Shown in pieces: positions 20,456 to 30,868 of a DNA stretch of 64,000 nt. The position numbers were made by a program, and so were the translations under genes. Below the pieces are notes generated by a model. It had not been told where the DNA came from and made no database searches. It saw only the letters and a program-made list of their open reading frames with translations. This DNA is from Salvia splendens (Eukaryota > Streptophyta > Magnoliopsida > Lamiales > Lamiaceae), in assembly GCF_004379255.2 (NCBI RefSeq), contig NC_056052.1, positions 12,370,589 through 12,434,588 on the forward strand, given 5' to 3'. The stretch's first letter is position 1, and each line of letters begins with the position of its first letter.

Positions 20456-20687
20456 CGCGCGGGTCAAGGCGTTGTGCTGATTAGATCAGCTTGGCCTCCC
20501 AAACTTCCGGTTTTGATATGTTTTTTTATTATTGCTTGGTTTTGGCTTTAGTTTGATTGTTTATTCTTGGGTTGTAAATTTTCTTTTGGGATTGTCTCTC
20601 TGCACTTCCTTTTTTGAATGATATATATGGAATGAGGGACCTACTCAACCCTCCACCGTGAAGGTGTTTCTCAAAAAATAAAAAACT
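20456..20687 (+). pseudogene. LINE 3' end (end of RNase H, 3' UTR, A-rich tail)
   Basis: Continues the LINE interrupted at 8498, after the duplicated CGCGC. A short coding remainder (CGGGTCAAGGCGTTGTGCTG) is followed by a T-rich 3' UTR. The sequence ends at AATGAGGGACCTACTCAACC with CACCGTGAAGGTGTTTCTC and AAAAAATAAAAAACTA, which is the usual form of plant LINE 3' ends with an A-rich tail. No clear target duplication could be matched with the 5' side. Confidence 0.8.
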
Positions 20688-20689
20688 AT

Positions 20690-20950
20690 GAAAGCACATC
20701 TGTGAAATTCCCTTTCTCATCTGTTTAATCTGTGTGATTTATTTACAATTGTTATTTGCTTTCGTTTTTACATTTTTTTATTCCTAAAATTTTCAAATCT
20801 TCTGTTTCTTGAAATAGTAGAAGAAGCTTAGTAGAAGGTAGACAATTTGTGATCATTTTCCTTATGTTCGATATTTGGTACTGACCATTAGCTATACTAT
20901 ATATACTCTATATACTTGTAGGTTTATTTAGTGCTAATAAAAAGTGCATA
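20690..20950 (+). mobile_element. Ath-B 5' LTR, right-hand portion
   Basis: Similar to the terminal part of the Ath-C LTR (minus strand of 49369-49640): shared order of GTTTATTTGC/TTTGCTTTCG, AATAGTAGAAGAAGCTTAGTAGA, TACTGACCATTAGCTATACTATA and the end AAAAGTGCATA. It sits directly before a tRNA-Asp-like primer site, so it is the 5' LTR of a plus-strand element. The first part of this LTR is not found left of the LINE. Confidence 0.65.
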
Positions 20951-20957
20951 GAGTTTT

Positions 20958-20975
20958 TGGCCCCGTTGTCGGGGA
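20958..20975 (+). other. Ath-B primer-binding site (tRNA-Asp)
   Basis: TGGCCCCGTTGTCGGGGA differs at two positions from TGGCGCCGTTGCCGGGGA, the complement of the tRNA-Asp 3' end used by Athila elements. The intact form is seen in Ath-C. Confidence 0.85.
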
Positions 20976-21064
20976 TAACTTTCACTACGTGAATGATATC
21001 GTCAAATGGACTATTTTATTACTTTGGATTTTTATTGCTTTTAGTTTTATTTTTTTTAGTCCCC

Positions 21065-22920
21065 TACAGGTCGTGCATGTGAACGCGCTCTAGGAACGAG
21101 AGCTTAGAGTCGATTGATCAAGAAATTGAAAAAACTCGTAGGAAGATAAGAAGTGATCAAAATAAGAAGGAGATGCTGTGATTCCTGGTACAACAGTTGT
21201 TAGATGAAGAAGCTGCAAAGAAGGCGGCTAGAGAAGAGCATGAAAGGAAGAACAGGGAGATAGTGTCGGTGATGCATTTGTTCAACCATGGCAATGTACT
21301 TACCATCCCTGGGTCCACGGATTGTTACCAGCAACTTTGAGCTGCGGATGCCCCTTATACAAAGGGTGTAATAATATCCATTTGTAGGGAGAGCCACCTA
21401 GGATGCCAACCGCCATCTCACAAAGTTCGTGGAGATTGGGAACACTCTCAAGTTGAATGGTGTCGACGACGACGCCATAAGGGTAAGAATCTTCTCATTC
21501 TCTTTGATTGATTCTGCTAAATAGTGGTTTGAATGTTTGCCTGTAGAGCAAGTCTCCACATGGAAAGATATAGTAGCGGTCTTCCTAGATGAATCATTCC
21601 ATTTTCCGGCAGGGACTATCCTAAAGCTCAAAAGTGAGATATTCCAGTTCGTGGCCAACATCAGAGGATGGTCAATAGAAAGGCACAAATCAAGAAGAGT
21701 GGCAGCCATTGGAGAGGCTAAGGACAAATCATTCCATTTTCTGGAACACCTCTAACAGAGGGACAAATAGTCAATTTTGGAAGAACTTATTGTCATCCTC
21801 TTTCAGACATGAATCTATCTGATTTAAAAGGGAAGAACTTGCATCAGTATAGCAATTCAAACATCGGTTTGATTCACATTCCATGTTCCGAGTTACCATC
21901 TGAAAAGAGGAAAAAACAGAGTCTTTGTCTAAAGAAATGCATTGAGAAAGGGCAGGAATAGGCAAAACTAAGAGTTAGAGTTGACTAGATGGGCACATCT
22001 AAGAGAGAAGAGGCCAATCCCGCCTACCTCAGTCATTGCTCTATCCAAAGACGATGTTCTTCCCTCTCCTACTAAGGACGTCGACTATGTTCGAAATGGG
22101 GTTGTTCCAAATAGGCCTTACAATAATAATTATCGTCCTAGTCAGAGGGGAGTAATTTTAATAATTATAATGGAAACCGTCCTCATCCCAACCTTTTTTA
22201 TTCTAACAATAATTTTTTACAACCTCCTGCAGGATTTAATGTGAGCAAAGGGGGAGTAGTTGAGCCACTTAAAAAGGAGGAGAAGTATGAGCAAGGGATC
22301 TTAAAGATCTTGGAAATGTTAGTGGAAGATAGGACAACCAATGAAACCAAGATTGGAGTCGTTGAGGCAAGATTGAACAACCTCGAGGCTGGGATGAACA
22401 CCATTACCTCCACTGTCTCGATCATTAAAAATCAAATGGACCAAGTCCAAAAGAAGGCAGAAGAGGAAAGAGCCAAGGTAGCAGCACGGGTTGCTGATAT
22501 CAATAAAAAGTGGGTTGCGAAGAAGCCAAAGGATGAAGCCAGCACCTCTGGAACGGAATCTAGGGACTGTGCAATTCCTAGCGGTCCGCTGGACTAGTCG
22601 TAGCGGACCGCTGGCGAAGAGTCAGAAACTGCCGATAGCAAACCCGTGCAACACAATGGGATTGTTCTCTTTTTTCAACCAAAGAGAAAGTTTAAGCTTG
22701 AAGAACAATTCAAGCATTTTCTAAATATATTTTGTAAAGTTCACACTAACATTCCTCTTATTGATGCCTTGCAGGAAATTCCTAGGTATGCCAAACTACT
22801 AAGGGAAGCAGTAATGAAGAAGCAAAAGCTCAAAAAGGCCGACCTCAAGTTACCCCTTCATTGCAGTGAGATCATACAAGGAGAGGGCCGTGAAGCAAAG
22901 AGATCCATACTAGTTCATTA
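21065..22920 (+). pseudogene. Ath-B gag
   Basis: Athila-type gag in decayed frames. Recognisable parts in order: the segment before capsid (PSLGPRIVTSNFELRMPLIQ, about 21300-21365), the capsid (NRHLTKFVEIGNTLKLNGVD, 21409-21470, then FSLIDSAK, LPVEQVSTWKDIVAVFLDES, FPAGTILKLKSEIFQF up to 21660), a Asn/Gly/Tyr-rich linker (about 22085-22230), a coiled coil (22241-22500) and the C-terminal FKHFLNIFCKVHTNIPLIDA to RYAKLLREAVMKKQKL segment (22710-22850) typical of the family. There are stops and frameshifts throughout (for example the TAG after LIDSAK at about 21524). Two GC palindromic motifs occur at 22580-22614. Confidence 0.85.
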
Positions 22921-23277
22921 GATGCTCTATTGGAGAAGAAGGCAAGGTGGATAAAGCTCTCTGTGACTTAGGGGCTAGTATAAAACATCAAGCCATTGAA
23001 GTACTATGAGAATGTGAACATTGAACCACTCAAGACGTCAGGTGTGATTTTAAGGCTGGCCGATAACACCGCGGTGAAGACAGTGGCAGTGATTGAGGAT
23101 GTATTGGTAAAGGTAGATGATTTTATATTCCCTGCTTATTTCTTTGTTCTTGATATGAAAGTAGATAAGCAAGTGCCCCTAATCCTTGGCATAAATTTTC
23201 TAGCCACTTGCAAAGCTCTTATTGATGTAGGTAAAGGCAAAATCATTATGACAATCATAGCTAATCCACTTACCACA
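22921..23277 (+). pseudogene. Ath-B protease
   Basis: ALCDLGASI is visible at about 22956-22983 (Athila proteases use D-L/S-G-A at the active site), followed after a frame change by 22996-23300: LKTSGVILRLADNTAVKTV, IEDVLVKVDDFIFPAYFFVL, and ILGINFLATCKALIDV, the equivalent of the ILGRPFLAT motif. The retropepsin would cleave the polyprotein. The sequence is cut by a solo LTR at 23283 and resumes at 27643. Confidence 0.85.
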
Positions 23278-24006
23278 TCGAGTGTAATGGCCACCATTTA
23301 ATCATCTTAACTTTTAAGATATTTATCGAACTATGGAATGAATGCCATTTTCTAGTTACTTTAATTTCGAGAAATATACAACCCTCATGTTCGATTACTC
23401 GATTAATGACTAATTTCGATCTAGAAATGAAGGAAATGAGCAAGGTTCGAATAAAAAAAACTGAATACGTGTTTGTTCATTCCTTGGAAGCTATGACTTA
23501 GCTTCAAAAAAAATAATAAAAAAATAATACATAGGAATATCAAAAAGGAAAACGCCTTGAATCTTTTATTCACCAGCCCAATACCACACCCCTGCGGGCC
23601 GGGCCCAAATGAACTGTCGACCCAGAGCAGCGGGCCCACTTCGCAGAACAACAGCAGGACGGCCGAATCATTTCCCAACTTGCAAGACCACAGCAAATGT
23701 TAAGATTTATGAATAGGAGAAAGAGAGAAACTTTTAGTAAGAGGAAAGAGACATTACCTTTCAAGGATGAAAAGCAAATCTTGCCTAGAGGGTTTAGGGT
23801 TTAGGGTGGCAAGTGAGCTCCTGCATTGTCTTCCACCTCAACCGAGACCTGCTCAAACAAAACAAAGGAAATTAAATGAATTTGCAAGGTACCAAGACTC
23901 AACTCTATCCAAGCAAAGAAATGAGACACCTACTTTAGTGAAAAGAGGCCAAACAATCCCAAAGGAGCAAGGGACAGCCTGCAGCACTCCTAAACCCCAA
24001 CCGATC

Positions 24007-24128
24007 TCTGCAGCCTTTGATTGTACATTCTGCAATACCAACAATCAACACATTTTCAAGAGTCCTATCTGCAGCCTTTGATTGTACATTCTGCAATACC
24101 AACAATCAACACATTTTCAAGAGTCCTA
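24007..24128 (+). repeat. 61-bp tandem duplication
   Basis: TCTGCAGCCTTTGATTGTAC through AGAGTCCTA is present twice in tandem, 24007-24067 and 24068-24128, with no difference seen. It lies inside the solo LTR. Confidence 0.95.
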
Positions 24129-24252
24129 TTTTCCTAGTACACCACCAGATTTCAGTTAAAGATTGCTGCAAAATCCTAAAAGAGAGGATTTGTAGCAGGA
24201 AAGGAACAAGGAATATAGCAGCCCCTTTATCGGCACCAAGTACATCAAGGAT

Positions 24253-25379
24253 CAGTGTTGTTAATTTGGCGTTCGGGTCGCTCGGGTCGCCCAGGTCGCC
24301 CGGGTCGAGACCATCACCGCCCCAACATGGATGGGTTGATCGAGATGCATGGGTCGCGCTGGGTCGGTTGGGTCGGCGGGGTCGAGCGTTTCGGGTGGGT
24401 CGAGCGTTTCGGCTACAGTGTTTTTGCGCTGTATTTTACAGAGATTGAAGGAAGATGATGGAGAAGAGAGAGGAGAGAGGAGAGAGGAAAGAGGAGTATA
24501 ATTATGAGTCATAACCTTGGGAATAGAGTTCATCATTTGTCACTATTCATTTGTTTAGTGGGATTAGGAAAATATTAAAAATTGACATAGTTTATCTCAC
24601 TTTTTTAGGCAGCAATAAATATTATTTTTCCAAATTTTTGATTAGTTAAACTAAATCCAATATATTTACATTGATATATATTGTCAATCCAAACAAGGAG
24701 TATAATTTAATGGTGGAAAATGAGTAGTACTAATAAAGAAGACATTGAGAATTTTTCTGCTTGAGTGCGTTTAAGTCACTAATAGTCTATATAATTTTAG
24801 GAATAAATTAATATTTGTTCTTCTACTATATAAACGTTTCGAGATTCAAATTGTACTATTTAAAGTTTTATTATTTTATTTGTATAATAATCTATTGTAT
24901 TAATCAAATTATTTATTAATTTTTTTGTAATTATTCGTCTCATATTTTATATAGGTTTGTCTACTAATACATATTCATTTATTTTTTACTAATTTTTAAA
25001 AGAGATTTCACATTCCACTCCTATTTTATTATAAGTTAATACTACATACAAAATGACGCACATTTCATAACTTTTTTCTTTTGACATTTTCAGACAATGA
25101 ATTCAATTATTTATTTTGTGTTATACTTATGACTTATGAATTGTTTTGATATTTTGATAATTTCAATTTTCCACTTTATCTCTATTTACATGAATTACGT
25201 CTACATTTATATTATTTGATATATTATAAACATTAGAGTAATATATTTATTTGATTTAATATTAAAAGGCAAAAAAATTAGCCTAGATTAGTGGGTCTCT
25301 CGACCCAGTCGACTCGTCGACCCGCGACCCGAATTTTCACCTTATCGACCCGGTGCGACCCTCGACCCTAACAACACTG
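24253..25379. mobile_element. Non-autonomous hAT-type element with GGGTCG subterminal repeats
   Basis: Ends CAGTGTTGTTA (24253) and TAACAACACTG (25379) are inverted repeats. The 8-bp duplication TCAAGGAT occurs at 24245-24252 and 25380-25387. Both facts fit hAT transposons. The first 120 and last 90 bases are packed with GGGTCG/CGACCC units in opposite orientation at the two ends, as expected for transposase-binding repeats. The centre is AT-rich without a transposase ORF, so it depends on an element elsewhere. Confidence 0.95.
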
Positions 25380-27036
25380 TCAAGGATGGCCTATAAAATC
25401 CTCCCTCACACACATCGAACACCCCTTCCACATACTTGAGCTTAACACAACAAAATTTTGAGAGTAAGAGAGCAACAAGTAGTGTAAATGAAAATCCCAC
25501 AAGAGGGACCCTTTCAAGACAAGTGCAACTTGTAACAGGTAAAACACCTCAACACCTCTATGCATCATGTCTAGGCAAACACAGTACATAGCCGAGATCA
25601 AGGACTTAGGATGAACAAATAACAGTAGCCTCAACAATCAACACATGCCCAAAAATATTCCATAGACAGTTTCTTAGGCTTAATGACATCAACAGTAAGT
25701 CCAAAAAAAATGATTCATTCAAACAAAGAGCCGAATTAGAAAAGGGAAAGGAGTGCAGAGACTTAGCTACTGGTCGGCGAGACGGAGTGGCTCGCGGACA
25801 GGGCCGCAGCCGACGGTGGTGTTGACTGTCAGCGTAGGCGACGCCTCTTCGCTATTCCGACGGTACAGATCACCGAGCCACAGGTGAGACGCCGTGACAT
25901 CGCTGACCACCGGGAGGACACATGCGTTGATGACAGCGGTTCCACCGAAAGGGCGACGCCCCCTCCTCTGCTTCGACGGCGCCGAGACGATGAGGGAGGC
26001 GGCAGACGGAGGCGTCGGCAGGGGTTTGGCCAGCTCCGAGCCTAGCCCGACGGAGGCGGCTACAGAGCCGCGGCGTCGGCTGAGGAAGAAGGCGGTGCCG
26101 CGTGGAGAAGGAGTCACGGAGGCGGCGACAGCTGGACAAACCGCTGGAGTCGCAGGCACGGGAGACGCGAAACATCTGCCTGAGGAAGGGATGGCAGAAG
26201 GAGAGGACGCCTCTGTGATGTCGACGAGAGGAAGGAGAGAGATGGAGAAGTTAGGGAATTGTTTTCATATTTGGGATTTTGAAAGGGGTTTGACCGAATT
26301 GGGAGCATTTTTCTTTTTTTGTTGGGCTGTTTCTTTTCTTTTCTTACTGGCCCAAAAGAATTTAAAGTGGTAGTGGGCTAAAACATTAATTAAGTAGGAA
26401 TTGGGCCTTAAACTTTAAATAAATGAATGGAGTGGTTCTTTAAGTATTGGGCCTGCTATGTTGATTTTATTCACTGGCCCTCCTAATGTGTTTCCCGATC
26501 AAATAATGGATGGCCGCTACTAAATCCCGCAATGACAAAATTTAATTCCCAGATTTTATTTTAATTTAGTGCTCAAATATGTAATGTTAAGAAATGGTAC
26601 GCTAATAAATTCCAAGATGATTAATAGACCTAGTATCTACCTTAATGCTTGAGTAATTTTTGCATAGGAGATAATGCCCTCTTGACCACAAATAATTTTG
26701 TGAGTCTCCACATAATTAAATATCTCGAATTAATTAATACTTTTCTATGGGTTTAGGAAAAGGGAAATAAAAATGATCACACGCTTAGGAATGCATACAC
26801 GTTAAGTATTTACCTTCTTAAACCTAATTTAAGTATACTTTATTTTCTAAAGGGGCGTCTTCGCACGTCAAGTAAGACCAAGTCGAGAGACTTCCAACTA
26901 AGGAATTAAGCTCTGAGGTGGGCATTTTTTTCAAAACGTGATTTTAGTATGATTATGTGAATCTTTTTTGAACATGTTGTCATGCCATGTTTTGCTTTTA
27001 CGATTACCTATCTGCTTGGCTATGCCAATTATGTTT

Positions 27037-27160
27037 AATCGAATTCGGGTCCCAGTAGAGCCGCAAACCCTACTCGGTATAGTGTACACATATGGGGACC
27101 GTGTGCTAGCTTTCGAGTTGGCCGGTCCAGTGACCGTCGTGGAATGTGGCCACATTACCG
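27037..27160 (+). promoter_or_regulatory. Conserved LTR block (GCCGCAAACCC) in the solo LTR
   Basis: CGAATTCGGGTCCCAGTAGA followed by GCCGCAAACCCTACTC, GTGTACAC, CGTGTGCTAG, GGCCGGTC and GTGGCCACA, in the same order and spacing as in the G1, G2 and G4 LTRs. Confidence 0.8.
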
Positions 27161-27642
27161 GTTCACATACGTTCATATATGGTATTTATGTTTATGTGAT
27201 TGCGCAATCAATTTTATGAAAAGAAAGAAATTTAGTGACTCGGGCCTTTTTAAATAAAAACCTCGTGTTCACTCAACTATGGCTGACAATTAAATGGAAC
27301 TTATTTTTGGCACTGTGCTCACTGAGATGTTTCTTTTCTAACGTGCAGGTTGAATGTGATTGAGGCGACGAAGGTGTTGGGAAGTGATCGTTAATAAGTA
27401 GTTAGGTAGCCCAAAGTAGTATGTCTTCATACATACTATTTTGTCTTGGACTCTTCCGCTACAGTAGAATTTTGTTCTAGGAATTTCTCGTTACTTCGAT
27501 TTCATTTTGACTATGTACCCATTCACCTTCGAAAACTATTATCTCGAGTTGATTATTTCTCTTATGTTGAATTCATGATTGATGAGATTATTTGTCATAG
27601 CTACGCTCACTAGTACAAGGGAGTTGTGGTCGTGACATCGAG

Positions 27643-27995
27643 AGTGCAATTCTTAAAGACGAAGAGGGGCGTGGTGCAAAGAGGGAAGAGGAATGTAGGA
27701 TGGTCATGATGAGTGACAAGGCCAAACCTTTTAAGCCACTAGAAGGGGAAGATAATTCTAAACATTCTATTTTCATAGTTACTCCTAAACCTCTAAGTGC
27801 TAAAAAAAGCCTAAGCTTTTGCATACTCCCATGCAGGAACGGACCACGAGGAAAAAGAAGCCCCTACATCTTATAGACTCTGGGCTCTACGTCATCAAAA
27901 CTGCAAGTGGAAAATTCAAATGGTGGAAGAAAGTTAACAACAAGCTAGTTCCATTTGCGGTGTGGAAGACAAGGGTCGTTAGTCTACCCACTTAA
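27643..27995 (+). pseudogene. Ath-B region after protease (unassigned C-terminal ORF)
   Basis: Resumes Ath-B after the solo LTR. A Lys/Glu-rich stretch (ILKDEEGRGAKREEE, about 27649-27695) is followed by KPFKPLEGEDNSKHSIFIV. After a frameshift in the A-run near 27806 comes a C-terminal piece containing LIDSGLYVIKTASGKFKWW and VPFAVWKTRVVSLPT, then a stop at about 27993. I do not recognise this last domain. It is not RT or integrase. It lies directly before the GGGAGGCAACCCAA spacer that in Athila elements follows pol, so RT-RNase H-integrase appear to be missing. Confidence 0.6.
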
Positions 27996-28875
27996 AGATG
28001 GGTCACTTCATGTCGAGCTAATGACTTAAAAAAAAGTGCTTGTTGGGAGGCAACCCAACTTATTTTTATTTATTTTCATTTTCTGTCATTTTTGGTTTAG
28101 AAAAAAAAATTAAAAATAAAAAATTAACAGGAGTCGCTGCGAAATCCACTGCGGTCGCTGACTGTTTACATGTGCAGGAACAGGTTCAGGCCCTAGGGCG
28201 GGCTTAGGGCATTCCGCAATGACCCGGTGGAGAACACCGTTTTCAGCAGGGCACCCAGCGGTCTGCTGGTGTACGACAGCGGTCGCTGGCGGAGAATCAG
28301 TAACGGGATTAAGCCTATATGAGCTGAGTTTTCTCACCCTTTTCTTCAACACACTAACAATTCTTTCCTTACACGCGACCCAACTACATATAATCACCAA
28401 TTTCAAACACCCACACTCTCATTCCTCCATTCTCATCCAATTCATCGTCTAATTCTCTCCAACTCAAGGTATGATTCCTCATTTAAATTTCTGAGTTTTG
28501 TTTGAATAGTTCCATGGAATTTGCCCTATCTTATTGAATTGTTCGGATAAAAAGCATGTTTAAGCATGGGGGATGAGTTTGATGATGATTTTATGTGTAT
28601 TTCATGGTTTAAATCTTGTATATTTTGTTGGTGGTGAATTGTATATTTCTTGTTGGTGATTACCTTGTGTGTTCTTTGTTGTTTAAAGTTATGAGGCTAT
28701 TATTACTTCCATGAATTGTGACACTTTAGTAGTTTTGAGAGATTGTTGACTTATGTTGAATATGTTTATACGTCTTGCATGGAGGATAAATATATGATGG
28801 GGGATGGATTTGTTTGTTCCTAATTTTTTGAGGTTGTTTTACATGTTCATATGCTACAATTTAGGATGTTGTTTG
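27996..28875 (+). other. Ath-B 3' spacer region
   Basis: Holds GTGCTTGTTGGGAGGCAACC (about 28036), the same spacer as at 44758-44775 in Ath-C. Then come two AGCGGTC(T)GCTGG motifs (28257-28289) and a C/A-rich leader that ends in CTCAAG/GTATGATT (about 28465), a good 5' splice site preceding an intron-like AT-rich stretch. In Athila such an intron precedes the env-like ORF. No ORF is left here; the copia element C1 begins at 28876. Confidence 0.6.
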
Positions 28876-29258
28876 TTAAGGGGTTGGCAGCGGAAGCGTG
28901 CATCAAATAAATCACATAATGAAAGCGATCTATTTAGCAAATTATTTAGACAAATTATATTCGCTCAATTATCACATGTATCATTCTCATAACTCAAATT
29001 AAATCATGCTTCAAGTATAATTGAAACCTAAAACATGTTTTTCTAAAGATTATCCATTTTACCTTCTCCAAAGAATCGAAGATAGCTAACGCCTTCCCCA
29101 CGTGAAGATCTTGAGTACTAGACCACGGATCTTCTGACTGGTTCCCGGACTGTAAGCTGATATCAGGGTGGGCTGATATCACCAGAATACTAGGACTTAA
29201 ATAAAGAAGACGGAAAACCTATCTCACAAAGGAGAAATATCGTCCCCTATGAGGAATA
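28876..29258 (-). mobile_element. C1 copia 3' LTR, left part (minus orientation)
   Basis: TTAAGGGGTTGGCAGCGGAA matches the LTR end at 53717 (TGAAGGGGTTGGCAGCG), and the similarity continues through CCACGTGAAGATCTTGAGTA and ATACTAGGACTT. It stops at about 29258, corresponding to about 54110 in C2. The rest of the LTR is found at 42601-43284; some 340 bp of the C2 LTR have no counterpart. Confidence 0.75.
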
Positions 29259-29498
29259 TGTTAGGTTTGGTATACTAAAAAGCATGTTTCGAGCAAGTTC
29301 GCGTGAATAGAATCTTGCTTGTATATGAAAAACTTACAATCCACTTTTAACCCGATTCAGTGTTATTCGAGCAGTATCACACGAATAGGATCAATATATT
29401 ATTACATTGTATTTGCTTGTGCATTTATAAGATATTTTATAAACATTGAAATGTATAAGAAACAAATGAAGTCTAAGTCTTTTGCTTAGTAGACTAGT
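29259..29498 (+). mobile_element. Inverted copia LTR fragment, first part
   Basis: TGTTAGGTTTGGTATACTAA at 29259 is an LTR start in plus orientation, opposite to the surrounding C1 LTR. It resembles the reverse complement of 3400-3607. It is split by G2 and continues at 42276. Confidence 0.75.
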
Positions 29499-30041
29499 TG
29501 TCACGACCGCCCATACTAGGGGTACTACAAACGAGGCGATCGTGACCAAGGGACAACAAAAATGACAACTTACAAGGATAACAGTTTATGAAAGCTTAAT
29601 AAGCTTAAAGGAATAATATTTTTGGTTCATTAAAAGCTTAGACAACAAATTTTTAGTTTAAAGAACTTAATGTTATAAATTTATTATTACTTAGCAACGA
29701 CTTAAGACAAAAAGGTTTTACAAAATAAGCAGCGGAGAAAATTAAAAAAAACAATTAACTTCCAAAAGAAAACATTTGGTTTAGTTCACGAGAAACCATT
29801 TTAGAGAATCAAGGTAAACATCAGATTAAAGCCTAACACAATTAAACATGCTCAAACACAGTACGAAATGGAATAAAGTCTTGAGGCATGGTTTAAAAAA
29901 AATAGCAGCGGAAAGGTTTAAAGAGAGTCGAGGATAACGCCTATGTATGAAGACACAACGCATCCTAAGTTCTTGGGCCAACTCAACATCCTCCGCAACA
30001 TCCCGCTCAACCTGCACATAAAGAAAAAGAATATGCAGGGC

Positions 30042-30060
30042 TGAGTACTTGTTGTACTCA
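30042..30060 (-). promoter_or_regulatory. Conserved LTR hairpin with adjacent CAG acceptor-like site
   Basis: On the minus strand TGAGTAC-AACAA-GTACTCA forms a perfect 7-bp stem, followed by AGCCCTGCATATT, a T-rich stretch and GTGCAG/GTTGAGC (about 30010-30017). The same arrangement lies at 10941-10989 and 20059-20107 (G1), 39406-39423 (G2 right) and 62523-62541 (G3). Confidence 0.7.
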
Positions 30061-30247
30061 ATGGGCTCAAGCTGAAAATATTTTAATATAGTTATGTCAT
30101 CCATACCACTGATCTCGAGTTTTAAATGTAGTAAGAAATATCACGAGAATACAAAAATATTTCAAAGTCTGGCCAGACAATTTATCTCCGCACTTTTCTC
30201 ATCAATCCATCAATCACAATCATCATATCACAGTGCGACGAAAGTGT

Positions 30248-30307
30248 GTCGGCCGGTCTCGTGGGCAAATAGTGTGGCCACACTATTCGCCCACGAGACC
30301 GGCCGAC
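30248..30307. repeat. 60-bp near-perfect palindrome in G2 left LTR
   Basis: GTCGGCCGGTCTCGTGGGC at 30248 mirrors GCCCACGAGACCGGCCGAC at 30307 around GTGTGGCCACAC. One of 30 arm positions mismatches. The right LTR has only the second arm (39605-39645). Confidence 0.95.
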
Positions 30308-30868
30308 TAGCAAGGACGGCTCACGATCCCACCAGTGTACACAGCCTGATAGGGTTTGCGGCCCTACTCAGACCCGAATTCGTTTCACAACACAACCATG
30401 TAGCCTAACGGAGCAAGCTCAGACGAACTAGGCATCAGACAACAATCTCACAAACAAAATAATATGGCATGACATAACAAGTTAAACCACCCTTATAACA
30501 CCACATCGTATTTTCGGAAAATAAAGAGATTTGAAAAAAAAAGCCCACCTCGTTTGCTTAAACAATTCAATATCCACTTAAGGCAACCCTCGTTCCTTGT
30601 TCTCACATACTCACAATAACCCTTGCCAAACCACAATACAAATCAGCCTCCCATCAATTCACATTATCATGCGTGTCCTATCGTTCCTTTTATCATTCTC
30701 TTAAATTTACCCATCCCAAACATTCATAAACATAAGGAGAACATGTCATAATATTTCTCAACGTGTCACACATAATCATGTCATAGGATACATTCCTAAA
30801 TCATACATGCATCATATAATTAATCCACTCAAACTTGGCAACAAGTGATATTTCCACATAACAACAAA

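Larger units (their letters stand above)
23283..27637 (+). mobile_element. Solo Tekay-like LTR (with internal hAT element)
   Basis: Starts TGTAATGGCCACCATTT, comparable to the G1 LTR start, and ends GGAGTTGTGGTCGTGACA, matching the G3 LTR end. TCGAG flanks it at 23278-23282 and 27638-27642, a clean 5-bp target duplication. Without the hAT insert it is about 3220 bp. It contains the conserved block CGAATTCGGGTC...GCCGCAAACCC...GTGTACAC (27037-27160) and the CAG acceptor-like TTCTTTTCTAACGTGCAG (about 27332-27349). The GC-rich segment 25760-26250 produces long spurious ORFs. Internal sequence and second LTR are absent, so it formed by LTR-LTR recombination. Confidence 0.9.

Noticed and set aside
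24017..24458. Possible Gly/Arg-rich protein
   Set aside because: Created by the 61-bp tandem duplication and the GGGTCG array at the hAT end.
25767..26373. Overlapping ORFs of 100-160 codons on both strands
   Set aside because: GC-rich segment of a solo LTR; long ORFs on both strands are a composition effect, and the boundaries are set by the target duplication TCGAG outside.
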